DNA of 64,000 nt from Pseudomonas cichorii. GTDB lineage: Bacteria > Pseudomonadota > Gammaproteobacteria > Pseudomonadales > Pseudomonadaceae. The DNA is taken from contig NZ_RBRE01000083.1 of the NCBI RefSeq assembly GCF_003700275.1, positions 1-64,000 on the forward strand, given 5' to 3'. This document shows positions 26,878-34,757 of this stretch, in pieces (position 1 is the first letter of the stretch; the number at the start of each line of letters is the position of its first letter). The translations under genes were made by a program, and so were the position numbers. The notes below the pieces were generated by a model that saw only the letters and a list, made by a program, of their open reading frames with translations, did no database searches and was not told the origin of the DNA.

Positions 26878-28353
26878 TTACTCTTTGTCCAGCTTGCCAA
26901 CCAGCGACAGGGTGAAATCGGCACCCATGTACTTGAAGTGCGGACGCACGTTCAGGCTGACGCGGTACCAGCCAGGCTCGCCTTCAACGTCGCTGACGAT
27001 GATTTGCGCAGCGCGCAGCGGACGACGGCCACGAACTTCGGCGCTCGGGTTTTCCTGGTCGGCCACGTACTGGCGGATCCACTTGTTCAGTTCCAGTTCG
27101 AGGTCGGTACGCTCTTTCCACGAACCGAGTTGCTCGCGCTGCAGCACTTTCAAGTAGTGAGCCAGGCGGTTGACGATCATCATGTACGGCAGTTGGGTGC
27201 CGAGCTTGTAGTTCAGCTCTGCGGCCTTGCCTTCTGCGCTGATGCCGAAGAACTTCGGCTTCTGCACCGAGCTGGCGGAGAAGAACGCCGCGTTGTCGGA
27301 GCCTTTGCGCATGGTCAGGGAAATGAAGCCTTCCTCGGCCAGTTCGTATTCACGACGGTCGGAAACCAGGACTTCGGTAGGAATCTTGGTTTCGATTTCG
27401 CCCATGCTCTCGAAATGGTGCAAAGGCAGGTCTTCAACAGCACCACCGCTCTGTGGGCCGATGATGTTCGGGCACCAGCGGAACTTGGCGAAGCTGTCGG
27501 TCAGCTTGGTGCCGAATGCGTAAGCGGTGTTACCCCACAGGTAGTGCTCGTGGCTGTTGGCAACGGTTTCCTTGTACACGAACGATTTGACCGGGTTTTC
27601 TTCCGGGTCGTACGGGTTGCGCAGCAGGAAACGCGGCACGGTCAGGCCAACGTAGCGGGAGTCTTCCGACTGGCGGAAGCTCTGCCATTTGGCGAATTGC
27701 GGGCCCTCGAAGTGATCTTTCAGATCCTTCAGGTCCGGCAGGCCGGTGAAGCTTTCCAGGCCGAAGAATTTCGGGCCGGCAGCAGCAATGAACGGCGCGT
27801 GGGACATGCAGGCTACGCTGGACACGTACTGCATCAGTTTCACGTCCGGCGAGCTTGGGGACATGTAGTAGTTGGCGATGATCGCGCCTACCGGCTGACC
27901 ACCGAACTGGCCGTATTCAGCGGTGTAGATATGCTTGTACAGGCCCGACTGCATGACTTCCGGCGAATCCTCGAAATCGTCCAGCAGGTCGTCCTTGGAG
28001 ACGTTGAGGATTTCGATCTTGATGTTTTCACGGAAGTTGGTGCGGTCGACCAGCAACTGCAGGCCACGCCACGACGATTCCAGTGCCTGGAAGTCCGGGT
28101 GGTGCAGGATTTCGTCCATCTGACGGCTGAGCTTGGCATCGATCTCGGCGATCATGCGGTCAACCATGGCTTTCTTGACCGGCTCACCGTTGTTCTGCGG
28201 CTTGAGCAGCTCTTCGATGAAAGCCGACACACCGCGCTTGGCGATGTCGTAGGCTTCGTCGTCCGGCGTCAGGCGGGTTTCGGCGATGATGCTGTCGAGA
28301 ATGCTGTATTCGCCATTTTCGGCGGCGTTCTGTTTTGCTGCGCTAGTGCTCAT
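26878..28353 (-). CDS. tssC: T6SS sheath large subunit TssC (VipB)
   Basis: The product has 491 aa. Typical sheath sequence includes ILHHPDFQALESSWRGLQLLVDRTNF, GQFGGQPVGAIIANYYMSPSSPDV, SVACMSHAPFIAAAGPKFF, MIVNRLAHYLKVLQREQLGSWK and the C-terminal EGEPGWYRVSLNVRPHFKYMG. TssB and TssC form the contractile sheath around the Hcp tube. It starts 28 bases after tssB. Confidence 0.97.
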   Translation of the reverse strand: MSTSAAKQNAAENGEYSILDSIIAETRLTPDDEAYDIAKRGVSAFIEELLKPQNNGEPVKKAMVDRMIAEIDAKLSRQMDEILHHPDFQALESSWRGLQLLVDRTNFRENIKIEILNVSKDDLLDDFEDSPEVMQSGLYKHIYTAEYGQFGGQPVGAIIANYYMSPSSPDVKLMQYVSSVACMSHAPFIAAAGPKFFGLESFTGLPDLKDLKDHFEGPQFAKWQSFRQSEDSRYVGLTVPRFLLRNPYDPEENPVKSFVYKETVANSHEHYLWGNTAYAFGTKLTDSFAKFRWCPNIIGPQSGGAVEDLPLHHFESMGEIETKIPTEVLVSDRREYELAEEGFISLTMRKGSDNAAFFSASSVQKPKFFGISAEGKAAELNYKLGTQLPYMMIVNRLAHYLKVLQREQLGSWKERTDLELELNKWIRQYVADQENPSAEVRGRRPLRAAQIIVSDVEGEPGWYRVSLNVRPHFKYMGADFTLSLVGKLDKE

Positions 28354-28381
28354 TGTGTTGGCTTCCTTGGCTGCTGGAGTC

Positions 28382-28885
28382 TCAGGCGTCCGGGGCTGCG
28401 GCGTTCAAGCCCAGCTCACCGAGTACGCGACCGCGGGATTCGTCGTCGGCAAGCACGCCTTCGATGGCTTTGCGGAACGCTGGTGCGTTACCCAGTGGAC
28501 CTTTGAGGGCCACCAGCGCATCGCGCAGTTCCATCAGCTTTTTCAGCTCAGGCACTTGCTCGACCAGGCTGGCCGGGTTGAAGTCCTTCATCGAGTTGAC
28601 GCGCAGTTGCACAGCCAGCTCATCGGCCTGACCATCTTCCTGCAGACGGTTCGGCACGCTCAGCGTCAGACCCAGCTCTTGCTTGGCCAATACTTCATCG
28701 AAAGTCATCTTGTCGATGCTGATCGGCTTGCGATCTTCAATCTTGCGATCGTCCTTGCGGTGGGTGTAATCACCGATTGCCAGCAGTTTCAGCGGCAGTT
28801 CAATCTCTTCCTGAGCACCGCCAGTGGCGGGTTTGAAGGTGACGTTGATGCGTTCCTTGGGGGCTACCGAGCCTTCTTTGGCCAT
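28382..28885 (-). CDS. tssB: T6SS sheath small subunit TssB (VipA)
   Basis: The product has 167 aa. The ATG at 28885 follows AAGGAG. Family sequence is clear: MAKEGSVAPKERINVTFKPATG, ELPLKLLAIGDYTHRKDDRKIEDRKPI, DFNPASLVEQVPELKKLMELRDALVALKGPLGN. It pairs with TssC, and the TssC N-terminus interlocks with it to build the sheath. It lies 32 bases after tssA. Confidence 0.96.
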   Translation of the reverse strand: MAKEGSVAPKERINVTFKPATGGAQEEIELPLKLLAIGDYTHRKDDRKIEDRKPISIDKMTFDEVLAKQELGLTLSVPNRLQEDGQADELAVQLRVNSMKDFNPASLVEQVPELKKLMELRDALVALKGPLGNAPAFRKAIEGVLADDESRGRVLGELGLNAAAPDA

Positions 28886-28917
28886 GGGTTTTCTCCTTGC
28901 GGTTGTGGCCGTGAGGC

Positions 28918-30477
28918 CTATTCGAGCACCACTTCGAGGTCGAGGTGGCACAGCCTGCGATAAATCTCTTCCTTGCGGTCACGTACTGCATGGTTCTGCG
29001 GCAATAGCTCGCAGCAACTGTGCAGAAGATGCAGCACTTCCAATGCAAGATCGGGCTCCCAGGCGTTCAGGCCTGAGTCCTGTAATGTCTGATCGAGGGT
29101 TTCAAGCTGGTTCTTGGCCAGTTCGTACTTCTTGGCCATGAAGCACAGCCGCGCCAGGGCGAACTGCCAGAAGAACCGCACTCGTCCGCCATTGGCGCTC
29201 TGCAGGCCCTGCTTGAGGATCTGCACGGCAGGCTTGAGCCCGTCCTTGCGCAGGATCGGCAAGACATCTTCCAGAGCCTTTTCCCAGGCCGGACGAGCTT
29301 CGGTATCGGTCTCGACCTTGCGCGGCGCACTGGCGGTTTGCAGATGCGGCATGACATTGGCGGCAATCCACGCCCGAGTCGCCGGATCGGCGAATGGCGC
29401 GCCGTCGTGATAGCGCAGTTCGACGATGCCAGGCAGCCGCTGAACCAAAAGCGCGAAGTGGATTTCCACTTCGCGCATTGCCAGTTCGGCGCTGAGGTTC
29501 TGGAGGCATTCCCAGACCATTCGCTGGCCATCGAACCAGAACGGCGCCTTCGCCAGGCTCGCCTCCAACTCAACGAGCAGGTCGGCGTACTTGCCCTGAT
29601 CGAAACGATCCTGATAGGCCTTGAGCTTGTCTACGGGCAGCCCGCGTAGCGCGGTTATCTGCTCGGCGTTGCGCTCCGGCACCGCATCGATCGGCAGCCA
29701 CAGCAATGTGCGATTGAGGCGCAGGGCGCGCAGGTCACTGGCTTTCTGCTTTAGCCACCAGGCGCACAAAGGACGAGCGTTTTCCTGCTGGGCGCGCAAG
29801 GCCTTGTGCGCTTCCTTCTCGTTATCAATCGGTGCGCCAGGGGTAAACAGTTGCGTTGCCGCCTGTTTGACCTGGGCAACCGCAGCGCCTACCACGCCGG
29901 GTTCCGGCTGGTTATCGGCGGCACGCTGGACCATGCTTTTCAGGCGGCGGCAAATCGGCAGCAGCAGCGGAGCATCGTCGCCCAGGTGTTCGGTGCATGC
30001 AGCATCAAGGCCTTCAAGGTGCTCGACCAGACGACGGAACAGTGGCAACTGCTCTTTAATGGCGACGTTTTCGTTCAGCACCTGCTCGAGACGCGGTACC
30101 AGCCAACTGATGGCAGCGGAGCGGGTGCGGGACTTGTTCGGATGAATCTCGGCCCAGTGATGCTCACAAAGATGATGCAAAAGCCCAAGCCCGGCCAGCA
30201 GCCCCTGGAATGATTCACGCTGGTACAGCGCCCAGGTCAGCCAGGCGGCGACCCGCAAATCCTTGGACTGGGTACGGAGCAGGCTTTCACTGTTTTCGCG
30301 GATTTTCAGCCAGTCGATCTGACCGCTGTTGTGCATGGATTGCGCTTTGTTCAGCTCGCTTTCCAGTGCCTCATACTCGCTCGAAAAACGAACGTCTTCG
30401 CCCGCAAAACTCTCAGTGGAAACAGAGGTTTTGGCGAGTTCCAGATAATGGGCAGAAAGCTTGCTTGAATAGGACAT
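28918..30477 (-). CDS. tssA: T6SS TssA protein (ImpA_N and VasJ-type C-terminus)
   Basis: The product has 519 aa. An ImpA_N-type N-terminal domain (about 60-190: WLTWALYQRESFQGLLAGLGLLHHLCEHHWAEIHPN) is followed by a helical C-terminal VasJ-like domain (RVRFFWQFALARLCFMAKKYELAKNQLETL). TssA proteins prime and cap the growing tail at its distal end. This is the first gene of the T6SS operon, as in HSI-II. The mRNA start region contains CAGGGATG, in which ATG is the start codon, a good RsmA/CsrA target. Confidence 0.93.
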   Translation of the reverse strand: MSYSSKLSAHYLELAKTSVSTESFAGEDVRFSSEYEALESELNKAQSMHNSGQIDWLKIRENSESLLRTQSKDLRVAAWLTWALYQRESFQGLLAGLGLLHHLCEHHWAEIHPNKSRTRSAAISWLVPRLEQVLNENVAIKEQLPLFRRLVEHLEGLDAACTEHLGDDAPLLLPICRRLKSMVQRAADNQPEPGVVGAAVAQVKQAATQLFTPGAPIDNEKEAHKALRAQQENARPLCAWWLKQKASDLRALRLNRTLLWLPIDAVPERNAEQITALRGLPVDKLKAYQDRFDQGKYADLLVELEASLAKAPFWFDGQRMVWECLQNLSAELAMREVEIHFALLVQRLPGIVELRYHDGAPFADPATRAWIAANVMPHLQTASAPRKVETDTEARPAWEKALEDVLPILRKDGLKPAVQILKQGLQSANGGRVRFFWQFALARLCFMAKKYELAKNQLETLDQTLQDSGLNAWEPDLALEVLHLLHSCCELLPQNHAVRDRKEEIYRRLCHLDLEVVLE

Positions 30478-30482
30478 CCCTG
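30475..30482 (-). promoter_or_regulatory. RsmA/CsrA-type site over the tssA start codon
   Basis: On the transcript the bases around the start read CAGGGATG, an exact fit to the RsmA/CsrA consensus CANGGAYG, with the last three bases forming the tssA ATG. A second GGA (in GTGGAAGG) lies about 12 bases upstream. Binding here would block ribosome access. RsmA is known to repress T6SS in P. aeruginosa; its use at this gene is inferred. Confidence 0.55.
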
Positions 30483-30542
30483 ACCTTCCACGAACACATC
30501 ACTGTGGCTGTTAATGTTTAAGAGGCATATTGCCATCATTAA

Positions 30543-30558
30543 GGGGATTACGGTGCCA
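30543..30558 (-). promoter_or_regulatory. Possible sigma-54 promoter of the T6SS operon (weak -12)
   Basis: The minus strand carries TGGCACCGTAATCCCC, 66-81 bases before the tssA start. The -24 half TGGCAC is perfect, but the -12 half lacks the usual GC dinucleotide (CC instead). A sigma-54 promoter is expected because sfa lies in the operon. No better GG-N10-GC match was found in the 300 bases upstream. Confidence 0.3.
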
Positions 30559-31161
30559 TACAACCGTTTGAAAAAACACACCCTATATAAAGTGCGTGGA
30601 TCTTACTCACGGTGATGGCCACTAGCAAGCATCGGATTACAAACAAAGAAGAATATTCAACACACTACGTAGGAGTTTTCCCCATATAAACTGGGGGAAT
30701 CCCCGCTCCCGGCTTGTTAATTAAGCCGCCGCAAACCCCGCTAAAACCCTTGAGATAGAGCCATCAACGCTACAGTTTTCAATACTTTTCATGAATAGCA
30801 GCAACGACGAGGGCTATCAGACACGTCAAGACTGAACAAGTTCCACAAAATGTGCGAGAAGTAATCAGAGCGTCATAATAATAACTATCCGACCTCGTAG
30901 GAAATTTCTTAAACAGCACTGTCTTTAGTTCAATCCGTCATTAATATGACAGTATCAGATAGCCATCATTGGCAACTTCCCTTGCTTCGTTTCGACAGAT
31001 CATGAAGAACTGCTTCTCTTGCCAGCACATACCAACCTGCAATGTTTCGAGATGTAAACATCTCTTCATGACAGCACAAGCATCGGCTTACTCATTTTCA
31101 GGTACCGGGTTTCTGGAAATGCCGCACCAGCCTGAAGAAATGGATTTTTCAATTGCCTATG

Positions 31162-31192
31162 CTTGTACATACAAGTAGAGACAGGTTATAAA
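31162..31192 (+). promoter_or_regulatory. hutU promoter with HutC operator
   Basis: CTTGTA-CA-TACAAG (31162-31175) is a perfect inverted repeat and, with its flanks, fits the HutC operator known from enteric hut operons (ATGCTTGTATAGACAAGTAT). It overlaps a possible -35 (TTGTAC, 31163-31168) with a good -10 TATAAA at 31187-31192, spacing 18. HutC, a GntR-family repressor released by urocanate, would block RNA polymerase here. hutC itself is not in this window. Confidence 0.75.
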
Positions 31193-31285
31193 GGTCACAC
31201 GCACCACCTGCCAGAATGTCGCCTGAGTGCCAGGCACCGCTCGCCCTCCACGGGCTGGCTTGGATTGATCGCCGAGGATTTTTTC

Positions 31286-32983
31286 GTGACCGACAAGACT
31301 CAACACCTCAAGCAAGACTGGACCCGCCATCGCGATGTCGAAGTGCGGGCTGCCCGGGGCACTCAACTCACCGCCAAAAGCTGGCTGACCGAAGCCCCGC
31401 TGCGCATGCTGATGAACAACCTGGACCCGGAAGTGGCCGAAAATCCCAAGGAACTGGTGGTGTACGGCGGCATCGGGCGGGCGGCGCGCAACTGGGAGTG
31501 CTACGACAAGATCGTCGAGAGCCTGACTGAACTGAACGACGATGAAACCCTGCTGGTGCAATCCGGCAAACCGGTCGGCGTGTTCAAGACCCATCGCAAT
31601 GCACCGCGCGTGCTGATCGCCAACTCGAACCTGGTCCCGCACTGGTCAAGCTGGGAGCATTTCAACGAACTGGATGCCAAGGGCCTGGCGATGTATGGCC
31701 AGATGACCGCCGGCAGCTGGATCTATATCGGCAGCCAGGGCATCGTTCAGGGCACTTATGAAACCTTCGTCGAAGCCGGTCGCCAACATTACGATGGCAA
31801 CCTCAAGGGTCGCTGGGTACTGACCGCCGGCCTGGGCGGAATGGGTGGCGCGCAGCCACTCGCGGCGACCCTGGCAGGCGCCTGCTCGCTGAATATCGAA
31901 TGCCAGCAGAGCCGGATCGATTTCCGCCTCAAGACCCGTTATGTCGATGAGCAGGCCACCGATCTGGACGACGCCCTAGCGCGTATCGCCCGCTATACCG
32001 CCGAAGGCAAGGCCATCTCCATTGCCCTGTGCGGCAACGCGGCCGAGATTCTTCCGGAAATGGTCCGTCGTGGCGTGCGCCCGGACATGGTCACCGACCA
32101 GACCAGCGCCCATGACCCGCTCAATGGCTACCTGCCCAAAGGCTGGAGCTGGGAAGACTACCGCGCTCGCGCCCTGAGCGAGCCGGCGGCAGTCGTCAAG
32201 GCCGCCAAACAATCCATGGCCGAACACGTCGAAGCCATGCTGGCTTTCCAGAAGGCCGGTGTTCCGACTTTCGACTACGGCAACAACATCCGCCAGATGG
32301 CCAAGGAAGAAGGTGTAGCCAATGCCTTTGATTTCCCCGGATTCGTTCCAGCCTATATTCGGCCACTGTTCTGTCGCGGCGTAGGTCCTTTCCGCTGGGC
32401 AGCCCTGTCGGGAGACCCGCAGGACATCTACAAGACCGATGCCAAGGTCAAGGAGCTGATCCCGGACAACGCCCACCTGCATAACTGGCTGGACATGGCC
32501 CGCGAACGAATCAGCTTCCAGGGGCTACCGGCACGTATCTGTTGGGTCGGCCTGGGTTTGCGCGCCAGACTGGGCCTGGCTTTCAACGAAATGGTCCGCA
32601 GCGGCGAGTTGTCTGCACCCGTAGTGATCGGCCGCGACCATCTGGACTCCGGCTCGGTTTCCAGCCCCAACCGCGAAACCGAATCGATGCGTGATGGTTC
32701 CGATGCCGTCTCCGACTGGCCATTACTCAACGCCCTGCTCAACACGGCCAGCGGCGCGACCTGGGTTTCGCTGCACCATGGCGGCGGTGTCGGCATGGGC
32801 TTTTCCCAGCATTCAGGCATGGTAATTGTCTGCGACGGTACCGATGAGGCCGCCAAGCGCATCGCCCGCGTATTGCATAACGACCCGGCTACAGGTGTCA
32901 TGCGCCATGCCGATGCCGGTTATGACATCGCCATTCAATGTGCCAAAGAGCAGGGCCTGAACCTGCCAATGCTTGAAGGTTGA
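31286..32983 (+). CDS. hutU: Urocanate hydratase
   Basis: The product has 565 aa. Urocanase turns urocanate into 4-imidazolone-5-propionate, the second step of histidine breakdown, with tightly bound NAD. The GTG at 31286 is chosen because homologous sequence begins at TDKTQHLKQDWTRHRDVEVRA and GAGGA precedes it. Typical motifs are PLRMLMNNLDPEVAENP, VVYGGIGRAARNWECYD, GQMTAGSWIYIGSQGIVQGTYETF, LCGNAAEI and QTSAHDPLNGYLP. It is the first gene of the hut operon in this window. Confidence 0.97.
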   Translation: MTDKTQHLKQDWTRHRDVEVRAARGTQLTAKSWLTEAPLRMLMNNLDPEVAENPKELVVYGGIGRAARNWECYDKIVESLTELNDDETLLVQSGKPVGVFKTHRNAPRVLIANSNLVPHWSSWEHFNELDAKGLAMYGQMTAGSWIYIGSQGIVQGTYETFVEAGRQHYDGNLKGRWVLTAGLGGMGGAQPLAATLAGACSLNIECQQSRIDFRLKTRYVDEQATDLDDALARIARYTAEGKAISIALCGNAAEILPEMVRRGVRPDMVTDQTSAHDPLNGYLPKGWSWEDYRARALSEPAAVVKAAKQSMAEHVEAMLAFQKAGVPTFDYGNNIRQMAKEEGVANAFDFPGFVPAYIRPLFCRGVGPFRWAALSGDPQDIYKTDAKVKELIPDNAHLHNWLDMARERISFQGLPARICWVGLGLRARLGLAFNEMVRSGELSAPVVIGRDHLDSGSVSSPNRETESMRDGSDAVSDWPLLNALLNTASGATWVSLHHGGGVGMGFSQHSGMVIVCDGTDEAAKRIARVLHNDPATGVMRHADAGYDIAIQCAKEQGLNLPMLEG

Positions 32984-32987
32984 AGCA

Positions 32988-33009
32988 CCTGTCGCAAACG
33001 TTCGACAGG
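32988..33009 (+). other. Small hairpin after hutU
   Basis: CCTGTCG pairs with CGACAGG across an 8-base loop, five bases after the hutU stop and upstream of hutH. No T-run follows, so it is not a strong intrinsic terminator. It could stabilise the upstream mRNA or adjust the hutU/hutH ratio. Confidence 0.4.
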
Positions 33010-33102
33010 CCATGACAACAGTCGCCGCTCAGGCAGGACTCAAACGGCAGCCAGAAGTCAGCCCGAACGAGCGACTGATATCAATAAAGGAGTAGCAGCA
33101 TA

Positions 33103-34653
33103 GTGAGCACTACCACATCCGCCACGGCACTGAACCTGAAGCCCGGTACGCTGACCCTGGCGCAACTGCGTGCGATCTATCAACAACCGGTGACGCTGGG
33201 CATCGACAGCAGTGCCGACCGGCAGATCGACGACAGCGTGGCCTGCGTGGAACGCATCCTGGCCGAAAACCGTACGGCCTATGGCATCAACACCGGCTTC
33301 GGCCTGCTGGCTTCCACGCGCATCGCCAGCGAAGATCTGGAAAACCTGCAACGCTCGCTGGTGTTGTCCCATGCGGCGGGTGTCGGGCAACCGATCAGCG
33401 ACGAACTGGTGCGCCTGGTCATGGTGCTCAAGGTCAACAGCCTGAGCCGTGGTTTCTCCGGCATCCGGCGCATGGTGATCGATGCCCTGATCGCCCTGAT
33501 CAATGCCGAGGTCTATCCGCACATCCCGCTCAAGGGCTCGGTGGGCGCTTCCGGCGATCTGGCACCGCTGGCGCATATGTCGCTGGTGCTGCTGGGTGAA
33601 GGCAAGGCGCGCTACAAGGGCGAATGGCTGAATGCCGTCGATGCGCTGGCGATTGCCGGCCTGAAACCGCTGACCCTGGCCGCCAAGGAAGGTCTGGCGC
33701 TGCTCAACGGCACTCAGGTTTCCACCGCCTTTGCACTGCGCGGCCTGTTCGAGGCCGAAGATCTGTTTGCCGGGGCCATGACCTGCGGCTCACTCACGGT
33801 GGAAGCGGTACTTGGCTCACGCTCGCCGTTCGACGCCCGTATTCATGCCGCCCGTGGTCAGCGCGGCCAGATCGATGCAGCAGCCTGCTATCGCGACCTG
33901 TTGGGGGAAAGCAGCGAAGTGTCTGAATCCCATCGCAACTGCGACAAGGTTCAGGACCCGTACTCGCTGCGCTGCCAGCCACAGGTCATGGGCGCCTGCC
34001 TGACCCAGTTGCGTCAGGCCGCCGAAGTGCTGGAAATCGAAGCCAACGCCGTCTCCGACAACCCGCTGGTGTTCGCTGCCGAGAACGATGTGATCTCCGG
34101 CGGCAACTTCCACGCCGAGCCGGTGGCCATGGCCGCCGACAACCTGGCACTGGCCATCGCCGAAATCGGCTCGCTGAGCGAGCGGCGCATTTCCCTGATG
34201 ATGGACAAGCACATGTCACAGTTGCCGCCGTTCCTGGTGGCCAACGGCGGGGTCAACTCCGGGTTTATGATCGCTCAGGTGACTGCGGCGGCGCTGGCCA
34301 GTGAAAACAAGGCTTTGGCCCACCCGCACAGCGTCGACAGCCTGCCGACTTCGGCCAACCAGGAAGACCATGTTTCCATGGCGCCGGCAGCCGGCAAGCG
34401 TTTATGGGAAATGGCAGAAAACGTTCGAGGGATTCTTGCCGTAGAATGGCTGGCTGCATGCCAGGGGCTGGACCTGCGCGATGGCCTGAAAACCTCGCCG
34501 AAACTGGAAAAGGCCCGCGCTGTACTGCGCAGCAAAGTACCGCCCTACGAGAAGGACCGCTTTTTTGCACCGGACATCGAAGCTGCCAGCCAGCTGTTGT
34601 CCTCCACTTGCCTGAACCCGTTGGTTCCTGCACGTCTGCTACCTAGTCTGTGA
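33103..34653 (+). CDS. hutH: Histidine ammonia-lyase
   Basis: The product has 516 aa. It deaminates L-histidine to urocanate, the first step of the pathway. The cofactor MIO forms from Ala149-Ser150-Gly151 in GSVGASGDLAPLAHMS. Other family motifs are YGINTGFGLLAS, QRSLVLSHAAGVG, NGTQVSTAFAL, DNPLVF and NQEDHVSM. The GTG start follows AAGGAG. It lies 119 bases after hutU in the same operon. Confidence 0.97.
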   Translation: MSTTTSATALNLKPGTLTLAQLRAIYQQPVTLGIDSSADRQIDDSVACVERILAENRTAYGINTGFGLLASTRIASEDLENLQRSLVLSHAAGVGQPISDELVRLVMVLKVNSLSRGFSGIRRMVIDALIALINAEVYPHIPLKGSVGASGDLAPLAHMSLVLLGEGKARYKGEWLNAVDALAIAGLKPLTLAAKEGLALLNGTQVSTAFALRGLFEAEDLFAGAMTCGSLTVEAVLGSRSPFDARIHAARGQRGQIDAAACYRDLLGESSEVSESHRNCDKVQDPYSLRCQPQVMGACLTQLRQAAEVLEIEANAVSDNPLVFAAENDVISGGNFHAEPVAMAADNLALAIAEIGSLSERRISLMMDKHMSQLPPFLVANGGVNSGFMIAQVTAAALASENKALAHPHSVDSLPTSANQEDHVSMAPAAGKRLWEMAENVRGILAVEWLAACQGLDLRDGLKTSPKLEKARAVLRSKVPPYEKDRFFAPDIEAASQLLSSTCLNPLVPARLLPSL

Positions 34654-34757
34654 TGCACCGCGAGCCTGGCAGGGCTCGCAATGGTCAATCGCTGCGGGAA
34701 GCCGGAAGCAGGTGTTCTCGCAGCTATTTGCCATACCCAGTAATGAGATGGACGGAA

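Larger units (their letters stand above)
30478..31285. other. Long intergenic region between divergent T6SS and hut operons
   Basis: These 808 bases hold the tssA leader and weak sigma-54 candidate on the minus side and the hutU promoter and HutC operator on the plus side. In between the DNA is AT-richer, with many stops and no convincing gene. A 16-base dyad, GAGATGT-AA-ACATCTC, lies at 31049-31064 and may be a binding site for an unknown regulator. A GGGGA/TCCCC inversion near 30694-30703 is short. No terminator is needed here and none was seen. Confidence 0.6.

Noticed and set aside
30970..30986. TGGCAACTTCCCTTGCT as a sigma-54 promoter for hutU
   Set aside because: The GG and GC pairs are one base too far apart; sigma-54 spacing is strict. 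A similar off-by-one match at 31141 was rejected for the same reason.
30969..31178. A 69-codon plus-strand frame (TTG start) before hutU
   Set aside because: It ends inside the HutC operator/promoter, starts with TTG without a ribosome site and has low-complexity, unconvincing sequence.
31163..31285. Upstream extension of hutU from an ATG at 31163
   Set aside because: That start lies inside the HutC operator. Urocanase homology begins at the GTG at 31286, which has a ribosome site.
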